From Streptomyces sp. SID12501 (GTDB lineage: Bacteria; Actinomycetota; Actinomycetes; Streptomycetales; Streptomycetaceae), in assembly GCF_010550245.1 (NCBI RefSeq), contig NZ_JAAGLU010000004.1, forward strand, positions 1 to 64,000: a stretch of DNA of 64,000 nt, read 5' to 3'. Positions within the stretch are counted from its first letter, which is position 1. The number at the start of each line of letters is the position of its first letter. Both the position numbers and the translations under genes were made by a program. Shown here piece by piece: positions 34,135 to 43,385 of this stretch. The notes below the pieces were generated by a model that was not told the origin of the DNA, did not search any database, and worked only from the letters and a program-made list of their open reading frames with translations.

Positions 34135-36410
34135 CGGGTACGTCTCCGGGAGGCGGCGGGCGAGGTCGAGGGCTGCCAGGCGCGCAGGCGCAGGCTGTTG
34201 ACGACGACCAGCACCGAGCTGGCCGACATGGCCGCCGCGGCGACCATCGGGTTGAGCAGGCCGACCATGGCCAACGGGACGGTCACGACGTTGTAGCCGA
34301 AGGCCCAGACGAGGTTCGTACGAATAGTGCCCAGCGTGCGCCGGGCCAGCAGAACCGCGTCCGCGAGGGCCTCGATGTCACCGCGCACAAGGGTCACGTC
34401 GGCGGCGCCGATAGCCACGTCCGTGCCGCTGCCCATGGCGATCCCGAGGTCGGCACCCGCCAGTGCGGCGGCGTCGTTCACACCGTCGCCGACGACCGCG
34501 ACCCGGTACCCCTGCTCCTTCAACTGCCGTACGAGGTCGGCCTTTCCCTCGGGTGTGCAGCGGGCGTGCACCTCCTCGATGCCGAGCGCCTCGGCGACGG
34601 CCCGCGCGGGCGCCTCCCGGTCGCCGGTGGCGAGCACCGGCCGTATGCCGAGCCGCCGCAGCCGGTCCACCGCGCGGTGGCTTCCGGGCCGTACGACGTC
34701 CCCGATCTCGATCAACGCTTCGGCCGTGCCGTCCACCCGGACCAGTACGGGTGTACGGGCGGCGGACTCGGCTCCCGCCAGAGCCTCCGCGAGCGTGGCA
34801 GGCAGGTCGTCGTCGGGCGCGAGGACTTCGACCAGCCGTCCCTCGACGCGTCCCCGTACGCCGCGCCCTGGCAACGCGCTGAACTCGCTGACGTCCGGCA
34901 GCCGTTGCCCGCCGGACTCCCGCCGGGCGCAGGCGGACACGGCCCTGCCGAGCGGATGCTCCGAGCCCTGTTCGACGGCCCCCGCCAACCGCAGAACGGC
35001 ATCCCTCCCGAGTCCGTCCGGTACGGCCGTGACCTTGGCGACGGTCATGTGGCCGGTGGTGAGCGTGCCGGTCTTGTCGAGGACCACGGCGTCGAGATGC
35101 TGAAGCCCCTCCAGCGCCTGCGGCCCGGTGACAAGGACACCCAACTGGGCACCCCGGCCGGTGGCGGCCATCAGCGCGGTCGGGGTTGCCAGGCCCAAGG
35201 CGCACGGGCAGGCCACGACCAGGACGGCCACACACGCGGTGAGTGCCGCCTGCGGATCGGCCCCGGCACCCAGCCAGAACCCCAGAACGGTCACGGCCAA
35301 CGCCAGGATCACCGGCACGAACACCCCGGCGACAGAGTCGGCCAGCCGCTGCGCCCGCGCCTTCCCGGCCTGCGCCTCGGTCACCAGCCGGGCGATCCGG
35401 GCGAGCTGCGTATCCGCGCCGACCGCCGCCGCCCGCACGAGCAGCAGTCCGCCGGCGTTGACGGCCCCGCCGACCACCGCGGACCCCGGCCCGACCTCCA
35501 TCGGCTCACTCTCCCCGGTGACCAGGGACAGATCGACGGCTGAACTTCCGTCCGTCACCTGCCCGTCGGTGGCCACCCGCTCCCCCGGCCGCACGACGAA
35601 GATCTGCCCGACCGCCAACTCCTCGATGGGCACGAGCCGTTCGGAGCCGTCGTCCGCCCGGACGGAGACCTCCTTGGCCGCGAGCCGGGCCAGCGAACGA
35701 AGCGCCTCCCCCGTCCCGTGCCGCGCCCGCGCCTCCAGGAACCGCCCGGCCAGCACGAACAGCGGTACGCCCACGGCTGCTTCGAGGTAGATGTGCGCGA
35801 CGCCGTCCGAGGCGGTGGGCACGAGGGTGAACGGCATCCGCATCCCGGGGTCGCCGGCACCACCGAGGAAGAGCGCGTACGACGACCAGGCGAAGGACGC
35901 CACCACGCCCAGCGACACCAGTGTGTCCATGGTGGCGGCCGAGTGCCGCAGCCCCCGGACAGCCCGCGCGTGGAAGGGCCAGGCACTCCACACGGCGACG
36001 GGCGCGGTGAGCGCGAAGCACAGCCACTGCCAGTTACGGAACTGCAGTCCGGGCGCCATCGACAGGACCAGCACGGGCAGGGCGAGCACAGCGGTGACGA
36101 CCAGACGGTGCCGTTCCTGCCGGGGGCCCTCGGACTCGTCGCCGTCGTCGGTGGCGGACTCCTCCTTCCTCCTGGGTGGTTCGGGCAGGGCGGCCGTGTA
36201 TCCGGCCTTCTCGACGGTGGCGACGAGTTCGGCCGGGCCGATGTCCGCCGGATGACTCACGCGGGCCATTCCGGTGGCCAGGTTGACGGTTGCGGTGACC
36301 CCGTCCAGTTTGCCGAGCTTCTTCTCGACCCGGGTCACGCAGGCCGCGCAGGTCATGCCGCCTACGGTCAGGTCGGTGGTCACCAGGACGGTCCCCGGTT
36401 CGGCGCTCAT
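34131..36410 (-). CDS. copA: Cu(I)-exporting P1B-type ATPase
   Basis: At 759 residues this is a normal CopA-length pump. An N-terminal HMA domain carries GMTCAAC (residues 18-24). The ion-path motif CPC lies in VACPCALGLATP near residue 400. The phosphorylation motif DKTGTLT is near 444, and GDGVNDAAALAGADLGIAMG is the hinge. The last helix MxxSS (AAAMSASSVLVVVNSLRLR) marks Cu(I)/Ag(I) specificity. It expels excess copper from the cytoplasm using ATP. It starts by TGATG overlap with the small membrane protein gene and ends by ATGA overlap with the chaperone gene. Confidence 0.93.
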   Translation of the reverse strand: MSAEPGTVLVTTDLTVGGMTCAACVTRVEKKLGKLDGVTATVNLATGMARVSHPADIGPAELVATVEKAGYTAALPEPPRRKEESATDDGDESEGPRQERHRLVVTAVLALPVLVLSMAPGLQFRNWQWLCFALTAPVAVWSAWPFHARAVRGLRHSAATMDTLVSLGVVASFAWSSYALFLGGAGDPGMRMPFTLVPTASDGVAHIYLEAAVGVPLFVLAGRFLEARARHGTGEALRSLARLAAKEVSVRADDGSERLVPIEELAVGQIFVVRPGERVATDGQVTDGSSAVDLSLVTGESEPMEVGPGSAVVGGAVNAGGLLLVRAAAVGADTQLARIARLVTEAQAGKARAQRLADSVAGVFVPVILALAVTVLGFWLGAGADPQAALTACVAVLVVACPCALGLATPTALMAATGRGAQLGVLVTGPQALEGLQHLDAVVLDKTGTLTTGHMTVAKVTAVPDGLGRDAVLRLAGAVEQGSEHPLGRAVSACARRESGGQRLPDVSEFSALPGRGVRGRVEGRLVEVLAPDDDLPATLAEALAGAESAARTPVLVRVDGTAEALIEIGDVVRPGSHRAVDRLRRLGIRPVLATGDREAPARAVAEALGIEEVHARCTPEGKADLVRQLKEQGYRVAVVGDGVNDAAALAGADLGIAMGSGTDVAIGAADVTLVRGDIEALADAVLLARRTLGTIRTNLVWAFGYNVVTVPLAMVGLLNPMVAAAAMSASSVLVVVNSLRLRAWQPSTSPAASRRRTR

Positions 36411-36694
36411 CAGCCGTGCCCTCCCTGCATGTCGCCCATGTCTCCCATGTCGTCCGCACCTCCGCCGCTGCCGCTGTCGCCGCCGGTGCCAGCACTGGTG
36501 CCGGTATTGGTGCTGGTGCTGGTGCTGGTGCCGTGCATGCCGGGTGCGACAGGGCCGACGCCGGCGCCCACGCCGTAGGACACCGAGAAGATCAGGACCA
36601 GCAGCAGGAGGAAGCCGCAGAGCGCGGGCGGGGGCGCCGCCTTCCGCACAGACGCGGCCACGCCGCTCAACGAAGATTGCCGGGACTCGTCCAT
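36410..36694 (-). CDS. Small membrane protein with Met/His tail, first gene of the copA operon
   Basis: The 94-residue product has a basic N-terminus, one hydrophobic helix (ALCGFLLLLVLIFSVSYGVGAGV), a long Ser/Thr/Gly linker, and the ending DDMGDMGDMQGGHG. The repeated DM and final His suggest weak copper binding outside the membrane. The stop overlaps the copA ATG. I chose the ATG at 36692-36694, with GGAG ten bases upstream. No named family is recognised; an accessory copper-capture role is inferred from context. Confidence 0.7.
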   Translation of the reverse strand: MDESRQSSLSGVAASVRKAAPPPALCGFLLLLVLIFSVSYGVGAGVGPVAPGMHGTSTSTSTNTGTSAGTGGDSGSGGGADDMGDMGDMQGGHG

Positions 36695-37091
36695 CAACCG
36701 CGTCTCCAGGTCACGTCGTACAGCGTCGTTCGGATCGCGCCGTACCAGTGCAGTAGTCGGACGAGCCACCAGCCGGGTTCCGGAGCAAGAGCGTGGCGCG
36801 CGTCACACGGAGAACGCTTGTCTCGCGGCCTCGGCGGAACCGGTCCGGCTCAGGCCCCGTACCGATACCGCAGACGGGCGTACGCCCCTGGACGTCGGCG
36901 CCCTGATCGGGCCGTCCGGCCGGCGCTCGTACGCAGTGGCGCTCACCGTGCCGGACACGGCAGGCGAGGGTCCAGCCGTCGGTAGCGCCCTCGCTCCACG
37001 GCTCGTACATCAGAGCGCCGGTCGACAGCCTCATGGCGGGCTGCGGCAGCAGGCGGCCGCGTCCCGGTGGCGTTCGCACCCGCCGCGGGCC
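36695..37091. other. Stretch upstream of the copA operon
   Basis: This should contain the copA operon promoter. I see no clear CsoR or CueR box. On the minus strand from about 37031 a short protein-like piece (STGALMYEPWSEGATDGWTL) occurs in a 122-codon frame that soon degenerates; it is not supported as a gene. Confidence 0.35.
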
Positions 37092-37121
37092 GGGTCGCCG
37101 GAGACCAGCCTCCGGCGACCC
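37092..37121 (-). terminator. Strong hairpin terminator after the C40 peptidase
   Basis: GGGTCGCCGGAG-ACCAGC-CTCCGGCGACCC forms a 12-bp perfect stem with a six-base loop, 20 bases past the peptidase stop on the minus strand. Confidence 0.75.
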
Positions 37122-37140
37122 TGGTCGGGATGTCTGCGCG

Positions 37141-37941
37141 TCAGCAGGTCGGCACGCCGGACAGCCAGGCCGCTCCCTTGATGTAGATGTTCGTCAGCCA
37201 GGAACCGTCGGCCAGCTTGGACCAGATGTCGTTGGTGTAGCCATCGGCGGTGACGCTCTCCGCGTGCTGCTGGCACTGGACCGACACCTGGGTCGGTCCG
37301 ACGAAGGTGTCCACCACGGAACCCCGCACACTCGGCGTGGAGTGGATACGCACCCCCGTGCCCCAGGTCTCGAACGTCGTACCGCCGTTCGCGGGCGGCG
37401 GAGCGGGCGTGCCCGACCCGTTGATCCGGATCGCGCCCGCGTAGTCGCCGCCGGTGCGCACGGGTGCGACCCGGATGTGGGTGCCCGACTCGTAGGCCTC
37501 GACCATCTGCCCGCCGCCCAGGTACATGGCAACGTGATGGGCATGCCCGCTGCCCCAGAACATCAGGTCGCCCGGCAACAGCGGGGCGCTGCCCTGCGAG
37601 GCGGAGAAGCGGGCCGAGGCCTGCGAGCTGTGGAACTGGTCGTTCGCGGTGCTGTTGAGCAGGTCCTTGCCGGTGGCCTGGGCGTACGCGTAGCGCATCA
37701 GGCCGGAGCAGTCGAAGCCCTTGCGCTCGTTGTCGTGGAGGCTGTCGGGGTCCGAGCCGTCGTAGTAGCCGTAGCCGGCGCCCGGCGTCGCTCCGTGGCC
37801 GCCGCCCCAGCTGTACCAGACGCCGATCTGCGAACAGGCGGCGTTCACGGCTGCCTGCGCGGTGGCCGAGGCACCCGGCGCGAGCCGAGAGCCCTCTGCG
37901 TTGAGTACTGCTGGAGCGGAGGCCACGGACATGGCCGGCAT
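37141..37941 (-). CDS. NlpC/P60 (C40) cell-wall peptidase with C-terminal SH3-like domain
   Basis: The NlpC/P60 domain (about residues 25-160) carries the catalytic Cys in KGFDCSGLMRYAYAQ and the His in HAHHVAMYLGGGQMVEAY. Such enzymes cut peptidoglycan stem peptides. A C-terminal bacterial SH3-like domain (residues 175-266, RIHSTPSVRGSVVDTF) would bind the wall. The start is unclear: ATG 37941 gives 266 residues but only a fragment of a signal peptide (MPAMSVASAPAVLNA), and upstream GTG/ATG codons add no proper hydrophobic core. The secretion signal may have been lost or frameshifted. Confidence 0.78.
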   Translation of the reverse strand: MPAMSVASAPAVLNAEGSRLAPGASATAQAAVNAACSQIGVWYSWGGGHGATPGAGYGYYDGSDPDSLHDNERKGFDCSGLMRYAYAQATGKDLLNSTANDQFHSSQASARFSASQGSAPLLPGDLMFWGSGHAHHVAMYLGGGQMVEAYESGTHIRVAPVRTGGDYAGAIRINGSGTPAPPPANGGTTFETWGTGVRIHSTPSVRGSVVDTFVGPTQVSVQCQQHAESVTADGYTNDIWSKLADGSWLTNIYIKGAAWLSGVPTC

Positions 37942-38282
37942 CCTGCCCGAAGCTCGCAGGGCCAAGGGCCGCGAACCCACGGCCCGTCCTGATCCACCTC
38001 TCGTGATCGGCCCGTCTGCATGCCGCTGCCGCCGCCCGCCCAGTTTTTCTCTCCGTCGGCCGGAAGATTCGAAGGTGCGCTGGACGTGTTGAAGGATGTT
38101 GACGGACCCTGCGAGCGACGGCATGATGACCGATTGCGTGGCCTACGCCGAACCTCCCGCGACCGTCCCCAGCACGGTCTCCCATCGGAGGCAAAGGGAC
38201 CAGCGTCTCAGGTCGTTGTCGCAGCCCGATCGCCTCGGGCGAGGTCGCTGGGGAGCCGTCGCTCAAGGCGTGGAAGGCCGCG

Positions 38283-39296
38283 ATGACAGCCCGTAGGAAC
38301 TTCAAGCGCCAGGTGCGTGCCCGCGCCGCCAAGACCGGCGAGTCCTACACGTCCGCCCTCCGGCACTTCCGCCCGACTCCCTCAGGAGACGTCATGCCGG
38401 AAGCAAGGAATCCCAAGAGTGTGCGGCTCGCCGTAGCACAGACCCCCGTACGTGATGACCCCAGAGACGTTGAAGCGCTGCGCGAAAGCGGCCGTGAGGT
38501 ACGCGCCCTGATGCGCGAGGCCAGTGCTCACGGAGCGAGGATCGTGCACTTCCCCGAAGGCGCGATCTGCTTTCCCAGCAAGCACGTCATGTCCATCGAC
38601 GGCCCGGACGCGGTCGGCCCGGCGGACTGGGATCGGTGCCAGTGGCCGGTGCTCCAATCGGAGTTGGCTGCGATCGCCGGGCTGGCCCGCGAGTTGCGGT
38701 TGTGGACGGTGATCGCATCGGTGCACCGCCTGACCCGGCCCAACCGCCCGCACAACAGCCTCTACGTCATCTCCGATCGCGGCGAGGTCGTCACGCGTTA
38801 CGACGAGCGCCTGCTGTCGAAGACGAAGGTCTCGTACATGTACTCGCCGGGCGTCTCCCCGGTGACCTTCGAGGTCGACGGTGTGCGCTTCGGCTGCCTG
38901 CTCGGCATGGAGATCCACTACCCGGAGCTGTTCGCGGAATACGAGAAACTGGATGTCGACTGCGTCCTGTTCTCCACAAGCGGCACCCCGGGCAATACCG
39001 CCGCCCAAGCCCAAGGCCACGCCACGGTCAACAGCTACTGGGTCAGCCTGTCGGTGCCGGCACAGCACAGCGCCACCGCACCGTCCGGAATCGCCGCCCC
39101 CAACGGCGACTGGCTTGCGCGGTGCCCGGCGGACGACTCGCCATCGGTGGCCGTCGTGAACCTCGACAACAGTTCCGAGGCCGCCGCCGGAGCAGTGACC
39201 TACGGGCGTCCCTGGCGACGTGAGGCGCGCGCAGGCGTCTACACCGAGCACCAGGTGACCGACCCGCGCAGCGAAGACCGGACAGCGGCCTTCTAG
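38283..39296 (+). CDS. Carbon-nitrogen hydrolase (nitrilase superfamily)
   Basis: This 337-residue protein has the nitrilase fold from residue 45. The catalytic Glu is in VHFPEGAICFP, the Lys in DERLLSKTKV, and a second Glu follows in GMEIHYPELF. The usual nucleophile Cys (one position before the GMEI Glu) is not apparent: the sequence is CLLGMEIHYP, with Met in its place, while a Cys lies three residues earlier. The first 35 residues (FKRQVRARAAKTGESYTSAL) are a basic helix seen ahead of various Streptomyces proteins. ATG 38283 has GGAAGG six bases upstream. The amide or nitrile substrate is unknown. Confidence 0.8.
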   Translation: MTARRNFKRQVRARAAKTGESYTSALRHFRPTPSGDVMPEARNPKSVRLAVAQTPVRDDPRDVEALRESGREVRALMREASAHGARIVHFPEGAICFPSKHVMSIDGPDAVGPADWDRCQWPVLQSELAAIAGLARELRLWTVIASVHRLTRPNRPHNSLYVISDRGEVVTRYDERLLSKTKVSYMYSPGVSPVTFEVDGVRFGCLLGMEIHYPELFAEYEKLDVDCVLFSTSGTPGNTAAQAQGHATVNSYWVSLSVPAQHSATAPSGIAAPNGDWLARCPADDSPSVAVVNLDNSSEAAAGAVTYGRPWRREARAGVYTEHQVTDPRSEDRTAAF

Positions 39297-39634
39297 CTCA
39301 GAAGCAGACTCCGAGGGGTTCGCGCATACGGGATGGCTCCCGGCGCCGCGAACACCTCAGGTTCACCGGCATGGCGTGGCAGCGTGCCCAGTAGGCAATC
39401 CGTTCTCACCACCGCCCGCCCGTGGACGGGCCAGGGGTGGTGGGTCAGTTCCGCACCGGCCGCCGCAGGGAGGCGAGGTTGTCCGGTCGTTCGTGCTGGC
39501 GTGCCCGCTCCAGCCCGGCCGACCTCGCCCCTCGCTCCTGGCTGGCCCCATTCACCTCTTCGCCAGTCGGAAGCATCCGCCCCGACGGGTGCCTATGGGC
39601 TGACGAGAGTCTTGGAGGGCCGGCGAGCGCGCGG
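39297..39634. other. Intergenic stretch, nothing recognised
   Basis: This lies between convergent genes (hydrolase and acetyltransferase). Frames open here are short and Arg/Pro-rich. No hairpin with a long stem was found by eye. Confidence 0.4.
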
Positions 39635-40864
39635 TCAGAACCAGTGCAGGCAGTGCGGGGGCCGGTCGGCGCGGAAGAGGGAGTCAGCGAGGGTGGCCGC
39701 GCCTGGGCGGTGGGCCTGTATGTGTCCGGCACGTACGAGCGTGCTCGGGGCGGTGCCGCCGAGGTAGACGGAGCCCAGGTCGCGCACGTCCAGGGACAGG
39801 TCGGGCTCCCGGTCCGTGGAGACGCAGTCGGCCTTGCCGTCCCGGACGGTCAGCAGGTAGCGGCCGTGCTCGCCGAGGAACGGGTCGTCGATATCGAGGA
39901 CGAGCTCGCCGTCGGTGAACCAGCCGCGCGCGGTCAGCGCACGCGGGACGTCCAGCAGCCGCACCCAGAGCCAGTCCATGTCGCCGCTCACCTCGCCGGC
40001 GCGGAAGTCCGCGAACTGCCACCGCAGCGGGTGCTCGGGCGGGACCTGCTTGAACACGACCTGAGAGACCAGGTCGTGTCCGAGTACGAACCGGGCCAGG
40101 GCCGTGAAGACGGCGCCGTCGGTGACAATGGTCTCGTCGACCGTCAGGGTGCCGGAATCGACCGAGTAGCTGGCGTACCCGTCCGGGACGCCGTCGGCGT
40201 TCCGGTGGAGGGCGACGTAGCGCGGCGCCGGCGAGATCGGGGGCTGCCCCGCGCGCAAGGCCCACCAGCGGTGGGGCCGGGACAGTGCGCCGGGCTGGGC
40301 GCGACGGTACCGGTCGTAGACCTCTTCCAGGATCTCGGCGCATTCGGCACTACGCAGTACCTCGACCGAGCCGTTGTCCGAGCCGTCCGCTGGTGCACCG
40401 GCCAGTCCTCGCGCCCGGGGAACGGCGAGGGCGGCCCGGTGACGCGGCACCGTCAGCCGCGCCGTGTAGGTCGCCGGTCCGTAGCCGAACCTGCCGTAGA
40501 TCGAGGCCTCAGAGGCCAGCAGCACGGAAAGGAACTCCCCGCGGGCCCGCAACTCGGTGAGCTGATGCCCCATCATCGCGCTGAGCACGCCCTGGCGCCG
40601 GTGTGAGGGCAGGACCCCAACAGCGGTCACCCCGGAGACCGGGACCAGCGTCTCACCGGGCAGAGTGAGCTCGAAGGAGTGCGCGGCGGCGGTGCCGACC
40701 GGCCGCCCGTCCGCAGTCAGCGCGAGCAGGCAGCGGTCCGTTTCGAGCGCCGACCACCAGAGCCCGCCGCCCTCTACCGGGGGTTCCGGGAAGAGCCCGA
40801 ACGCGGCATGGACCGTGTCGACGAAGACGTCAAGATCCTCATCGGTCGTGGAACGAATCTCCAT
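39635..40864 (-). CDS. Eis-like GNAT N-acetyltransferase
   Basis: At 409 residues this matches the three-part Eis architecture. An N-terminal GNAT domain has the acetyl-CoA motif VLPSHRRQGVLSAMM near residue 85 and the conserved EASIYGRFGYGPAT near 120. A second, degenerate GNAT domain follows. The C-terminal sterol-carrier-like domain ends at a terminal carboxylate (HCLHWF) that serves as catalytic base in Eis. Eis enzymes acetylate several amines of aminoglycosides or lysines of proteins. A second such gene is at 47729-49024. The target here is unknown; it stands alone. Confidence 0.88.
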   Translation of the reverse strand: MEIRSTTDEDLDVFVDTVHAAFGLFPEPPVEGGGLWWSALETDRCLLALTADGRPVGTAAAHSFELTLPGETLVPVSGVTAVGVLPSHRRQGVLSAMMGHQLTELRARGEFLSVLLASEASIYGRFGYGPATYTARLTVPRHRAALAVPRARGLAGAPADGSDNGSVEVLRSAECAEILEEVYDRYRRAQPGALSRPHRWWALRAGQPPISPAPRYVALHRNADGVPDGYASYSVDSGTLTVDETIVTDGAVFTALARFVLGHDLVSQVVFKQVPPEHPLRWQFADFRAGEVSGDMDWLWVRLLDVPRALTARGWFTDGELVLDIDDPFLGEHGRYLLTVRDGKADCVSTDREPDLSLDVRDLGSVYLGGTAPSTLVRAGHIQAHRPGAATLADSLFRADRPPHCLHWF

Positions 40865-41042
40865 TGCTGCCGCTGCCTCCTCGAACTACCGGCACCACGA
40901 CTGATGGTGTCTGGCCACAGTGCAGCGTTGACCCGCCGCCAGGGCAAGCGAATTATGGCCGGGCCTGCATCCGGACACAGCACAGCCCGGTCCGGGTTCG
41001 GCCCCGGAGTGAGTCGCGGTGATGGGACCCAGCGGCGGTCGT

Positions 41043-41352
41043 GAGCCAGGCGTCAGGCCGTGACGGACAGTGGGCGTCCGCCCCAGCGGATGCCCTTCTC
41101 ACTGCGGACGCGGGCGCGTTCGCGTCGCTGGACGGCCAGGAGGGTGCCGAGCGTTCTGCTTACGCCACCGCAGACAGCGGTGCAACTCGCGGGCCTGGAC
41201 TGTGTGGTTGGTGCGCAGGTAACGGCAGAACTCCAGGAACTGCGTCCGCCTCTTGACCGGCTTGATGTGGTCGTAGAGCTTGCCCTTGGCCAGGTCGAGG
41301 GCGGCAGACAGGTGCCGGACCCCGCCGTAACGGTTGTAGGTGGCCCGGCGCC
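41043..41352 (-). mobile_element. IS630-family transposase remnant
   Basis: On the minus strand the segment RATYNRYGGVRHLSAALDLA, then KGKLYDHIKPVKRRTQFLEF, is the strand-rich stretch between the first two DDE Asp residues of IS630 transposases. Further on, RCLRWRKQNARH resembles their C-terminal end. The middle and both ends are missing, so this is an internally deleted relic. It sits between two unrelated genes. Confidence 0.65.
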
Positions 41353-41527
41353 TGCGGCGCGGTTCGCGCTCGTCCGGGCTGGTCTCGACCCGACTGGCGC
41401 TGGTTGCGGAAGACCTGACGGACCGCCCGTCCGCCAGGCTGCGTGAGCCAGGAATCCCGCTGCTGCGGCTGGGGAGGATGTCAGAACTCGTTCTTCGCAG
41501 AGCGCAGGGGACGACCGGCAACTACCT

Positions 41528-43111
41528 CTACGTCGGCGGCCCTACCCGTCGGCCGTCCGTCTTCACCAGTCGGCGGATCGTGTCCGGCTTCAGCGCTGGA
41601 TTCGCAGCCGCAGCGTGGGCCAGCTCCTCGTCGCCGAGGAGTACTGCCAGCCGGGACTGAGGAAGGTTCGGGTGACGCGTCGCCGCAGCCCTGACCTCGT
41701 ATTCCGGGTCCTGGGTAAGCCGCTCCACGACTACGGGCTCAGTTTCGGGGTCGCGTGCCGCCAAGGCCCGGACCTCAGGGTCTTCGTGGTCGGCGAAGGC
41801 GGCCAGTCCGTTGGTCGGGAAGTCCGGCCGGGTGGTGAGGTGGCTGCGCTCGGGACCGGTGTACTCGAGGAAGCTGCGCAGCAGAAGTGGCGCGGGGGCG
41901 TCTGGATGGTTCTGGGCCAGCAGGACGCGTACGCCGAGGTCGCCGTCGTCGGCCAGGCGTGCGACGAGGTCCGGTGGCAGCAGGTGGTCCCTGGCCGCCC
42001 GCCGGCGCAGCAGTGGATGGTTGGAGAGTGCGTTTCGGCGAACGGTCATGGGATCCCGGGGAACCTCGGGCGCGGGGTGGAAGACGAAGAAATCGTCCAT
42101 GGGGACCTGGTAGTCGATCTGGTCCCGTTCCTCCTCGCTCAGCGCGGAGTGGAGGGACACCGCCAGCCGGACGTCGGGGTGGGGGTCCGTCGTGAGCGCG
42201 CGGCGTTCGGCCGGTCCCAGGTCCGCGCGGTACGCAACGTTCGTACGCACGTCCGGGTCCGGATCGGCGACAAGTGCGCGGCGCTCGGCGGGTCCGAGGT
42301 CTTCGCGGTGTGCGATCAGGCCGCGTATCTCCGCAACCGGGTCGGCGGCCAGGAGAACCACGACGTCGGGAGGGAGGCTGGGGTTGACGGCGATCATCGC
42401 CTTGTCTCCCTTGCCGACGGGCCTGGCGAGGACGCCGTCCACTACAGCTCTGCTGAGGGCGTGGTGGAGCAGCACGTCGGCGCGGCCGTGGCACGGTCGG
42501 TCAGGGAGCACACTCTCCACCCACGCCGGATCCTGATGGCGTGCATGCCTCTGCGCCGTCTCCCGGACCCCGTCGTCGGGGTCTGTGAGCAGTGCCGCCC
42601 GCAGGTCTGCGGACAGTGATGCCCAGCTGCCGACCCCCCAGCGGCGGACCTTGGCGACCGGATGTGTGGGCATGGATCGGCGCAGCCCGGTGGAGATCTG
42701 CTGGTAGAAGGGACCGCCCAGGAGTTCGTCGTCATACGTGCTGATCATGTGGACGACGGCCTCGTCGGGCAGAGGCCTGGGCTGGGCCGGGGCGGCCACC
42801 CGTGGTCCCTCGGCCAGGTGGGCGCGGACGAACCACTCGGGATCATCCAGCAGTCGAACTCGCTGGGCCGGATCGACATGGGGGTTACGGGCGAAGAAGC
42901 TGCGGGTGTAGGTGTCGGGATGCTCGATCACCGCGTCGACGACGGCGTCGGGCAGGATCCGGTCCCGGCACAGCACCATCCGTACGGCAAGCGGAGCGTC
43001 GGAGAGCAGCCGCAGGAGGATGCCCTCCGGCACGGACGGGTTGAGAGCCAGTCCGGCGAGCCGACGGGTGGGGAGGTCGGCGTCCTCCCAGATCTGCTCA
43101 GGCGTAGGCAT
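41528..43111 (-). CDS. Leucine-rich-repeat-variant (LRV/HEAT-like) repeat protein
   Basis: The 527-residue protein is built of roughly 25-residue units containing a D/NP-x-x-x-VR pattern. Examples are DPDPDVRTNVAYRADLGPAE, DPHPDVRLAVSLHSALSEEE, DHEDPEVRALAARDPETEP, and DPEYEVRAAATRHPNLPQSR. Alternating short helices of this kind form a curved solenoid used for protein binding. There is no signal peptide or membrane helix, so it is cytoplasmic. The ATG at 43109-43111 begins the first unit. The binding partner is unknown; no operon mates are evident. Confidence 0.78.
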   Translation of the reverse strand: MPTPEQIWEDADLPTRRLAGLALNPSVPEGILLRLLSDAPLAVRMVLCRDRILPDAVVDAVIEHPDTYTRSFFARNPHVDPAQRVRLLDDPEWFVRAHLAEGPRVAAPAQPRPLPDEAVVHMISTYDDELLGGPFYQQISTGLRRSMPTHPVAKVRRWGVGSWASLSADLRAALLTDPDDGVRETAQRHARHQDPAWVESVLPDRPCHGRADVLLHHALSRAVVDGVLARPVGKGDKAMIAVNPSLPPDVVVLLAADPVAEIRGLIAHREDLGPAERRALVADPDPDVRTNVAYRADLGPAERRALTTDPHPDVRLAVSLHSALSEEERDQIDYQVPMDDFFVFHPAPEVPRDPMTVRRNALSNHPLLRRRAARDHLLPPDLVARLADDGDLGVRVLLAQNHPDAPAPLLLRSFLEYTGPERSHLTTRPDFPTNGLAAFADHEDPEVRALAARDPETEPVVVERLTQDPEYEVRAAATRHPNLPQSRLAVLLGDEELAHAAAANPALKPDTIRRLVKTDGRRVGPPT

Positions 43112-43385
43112 GCTTCGTAACCCCAAGGTGTCAGCGGCCCCGTGAAGACCTGGTCCACGACCTTATCCGCCTTGTACAGCGACGGGACGAGCGTCGGGTA
43201 GCGCGGTCCAGGGCTCGTCCGGACGGTCACGCGCTGGAGAGGCGGGCTGCCCTGGTCCAACGCGGGTGGACGGCCTGGCAGCGACCCACAAGGCCGTCAG
43301 CCCCAGCACCACCGGACCGATGAGTTGAATGGGAGGATCCACCCCCCATATCCACCGGCTTGCGGAACCAGGTATCTTGCATCGC

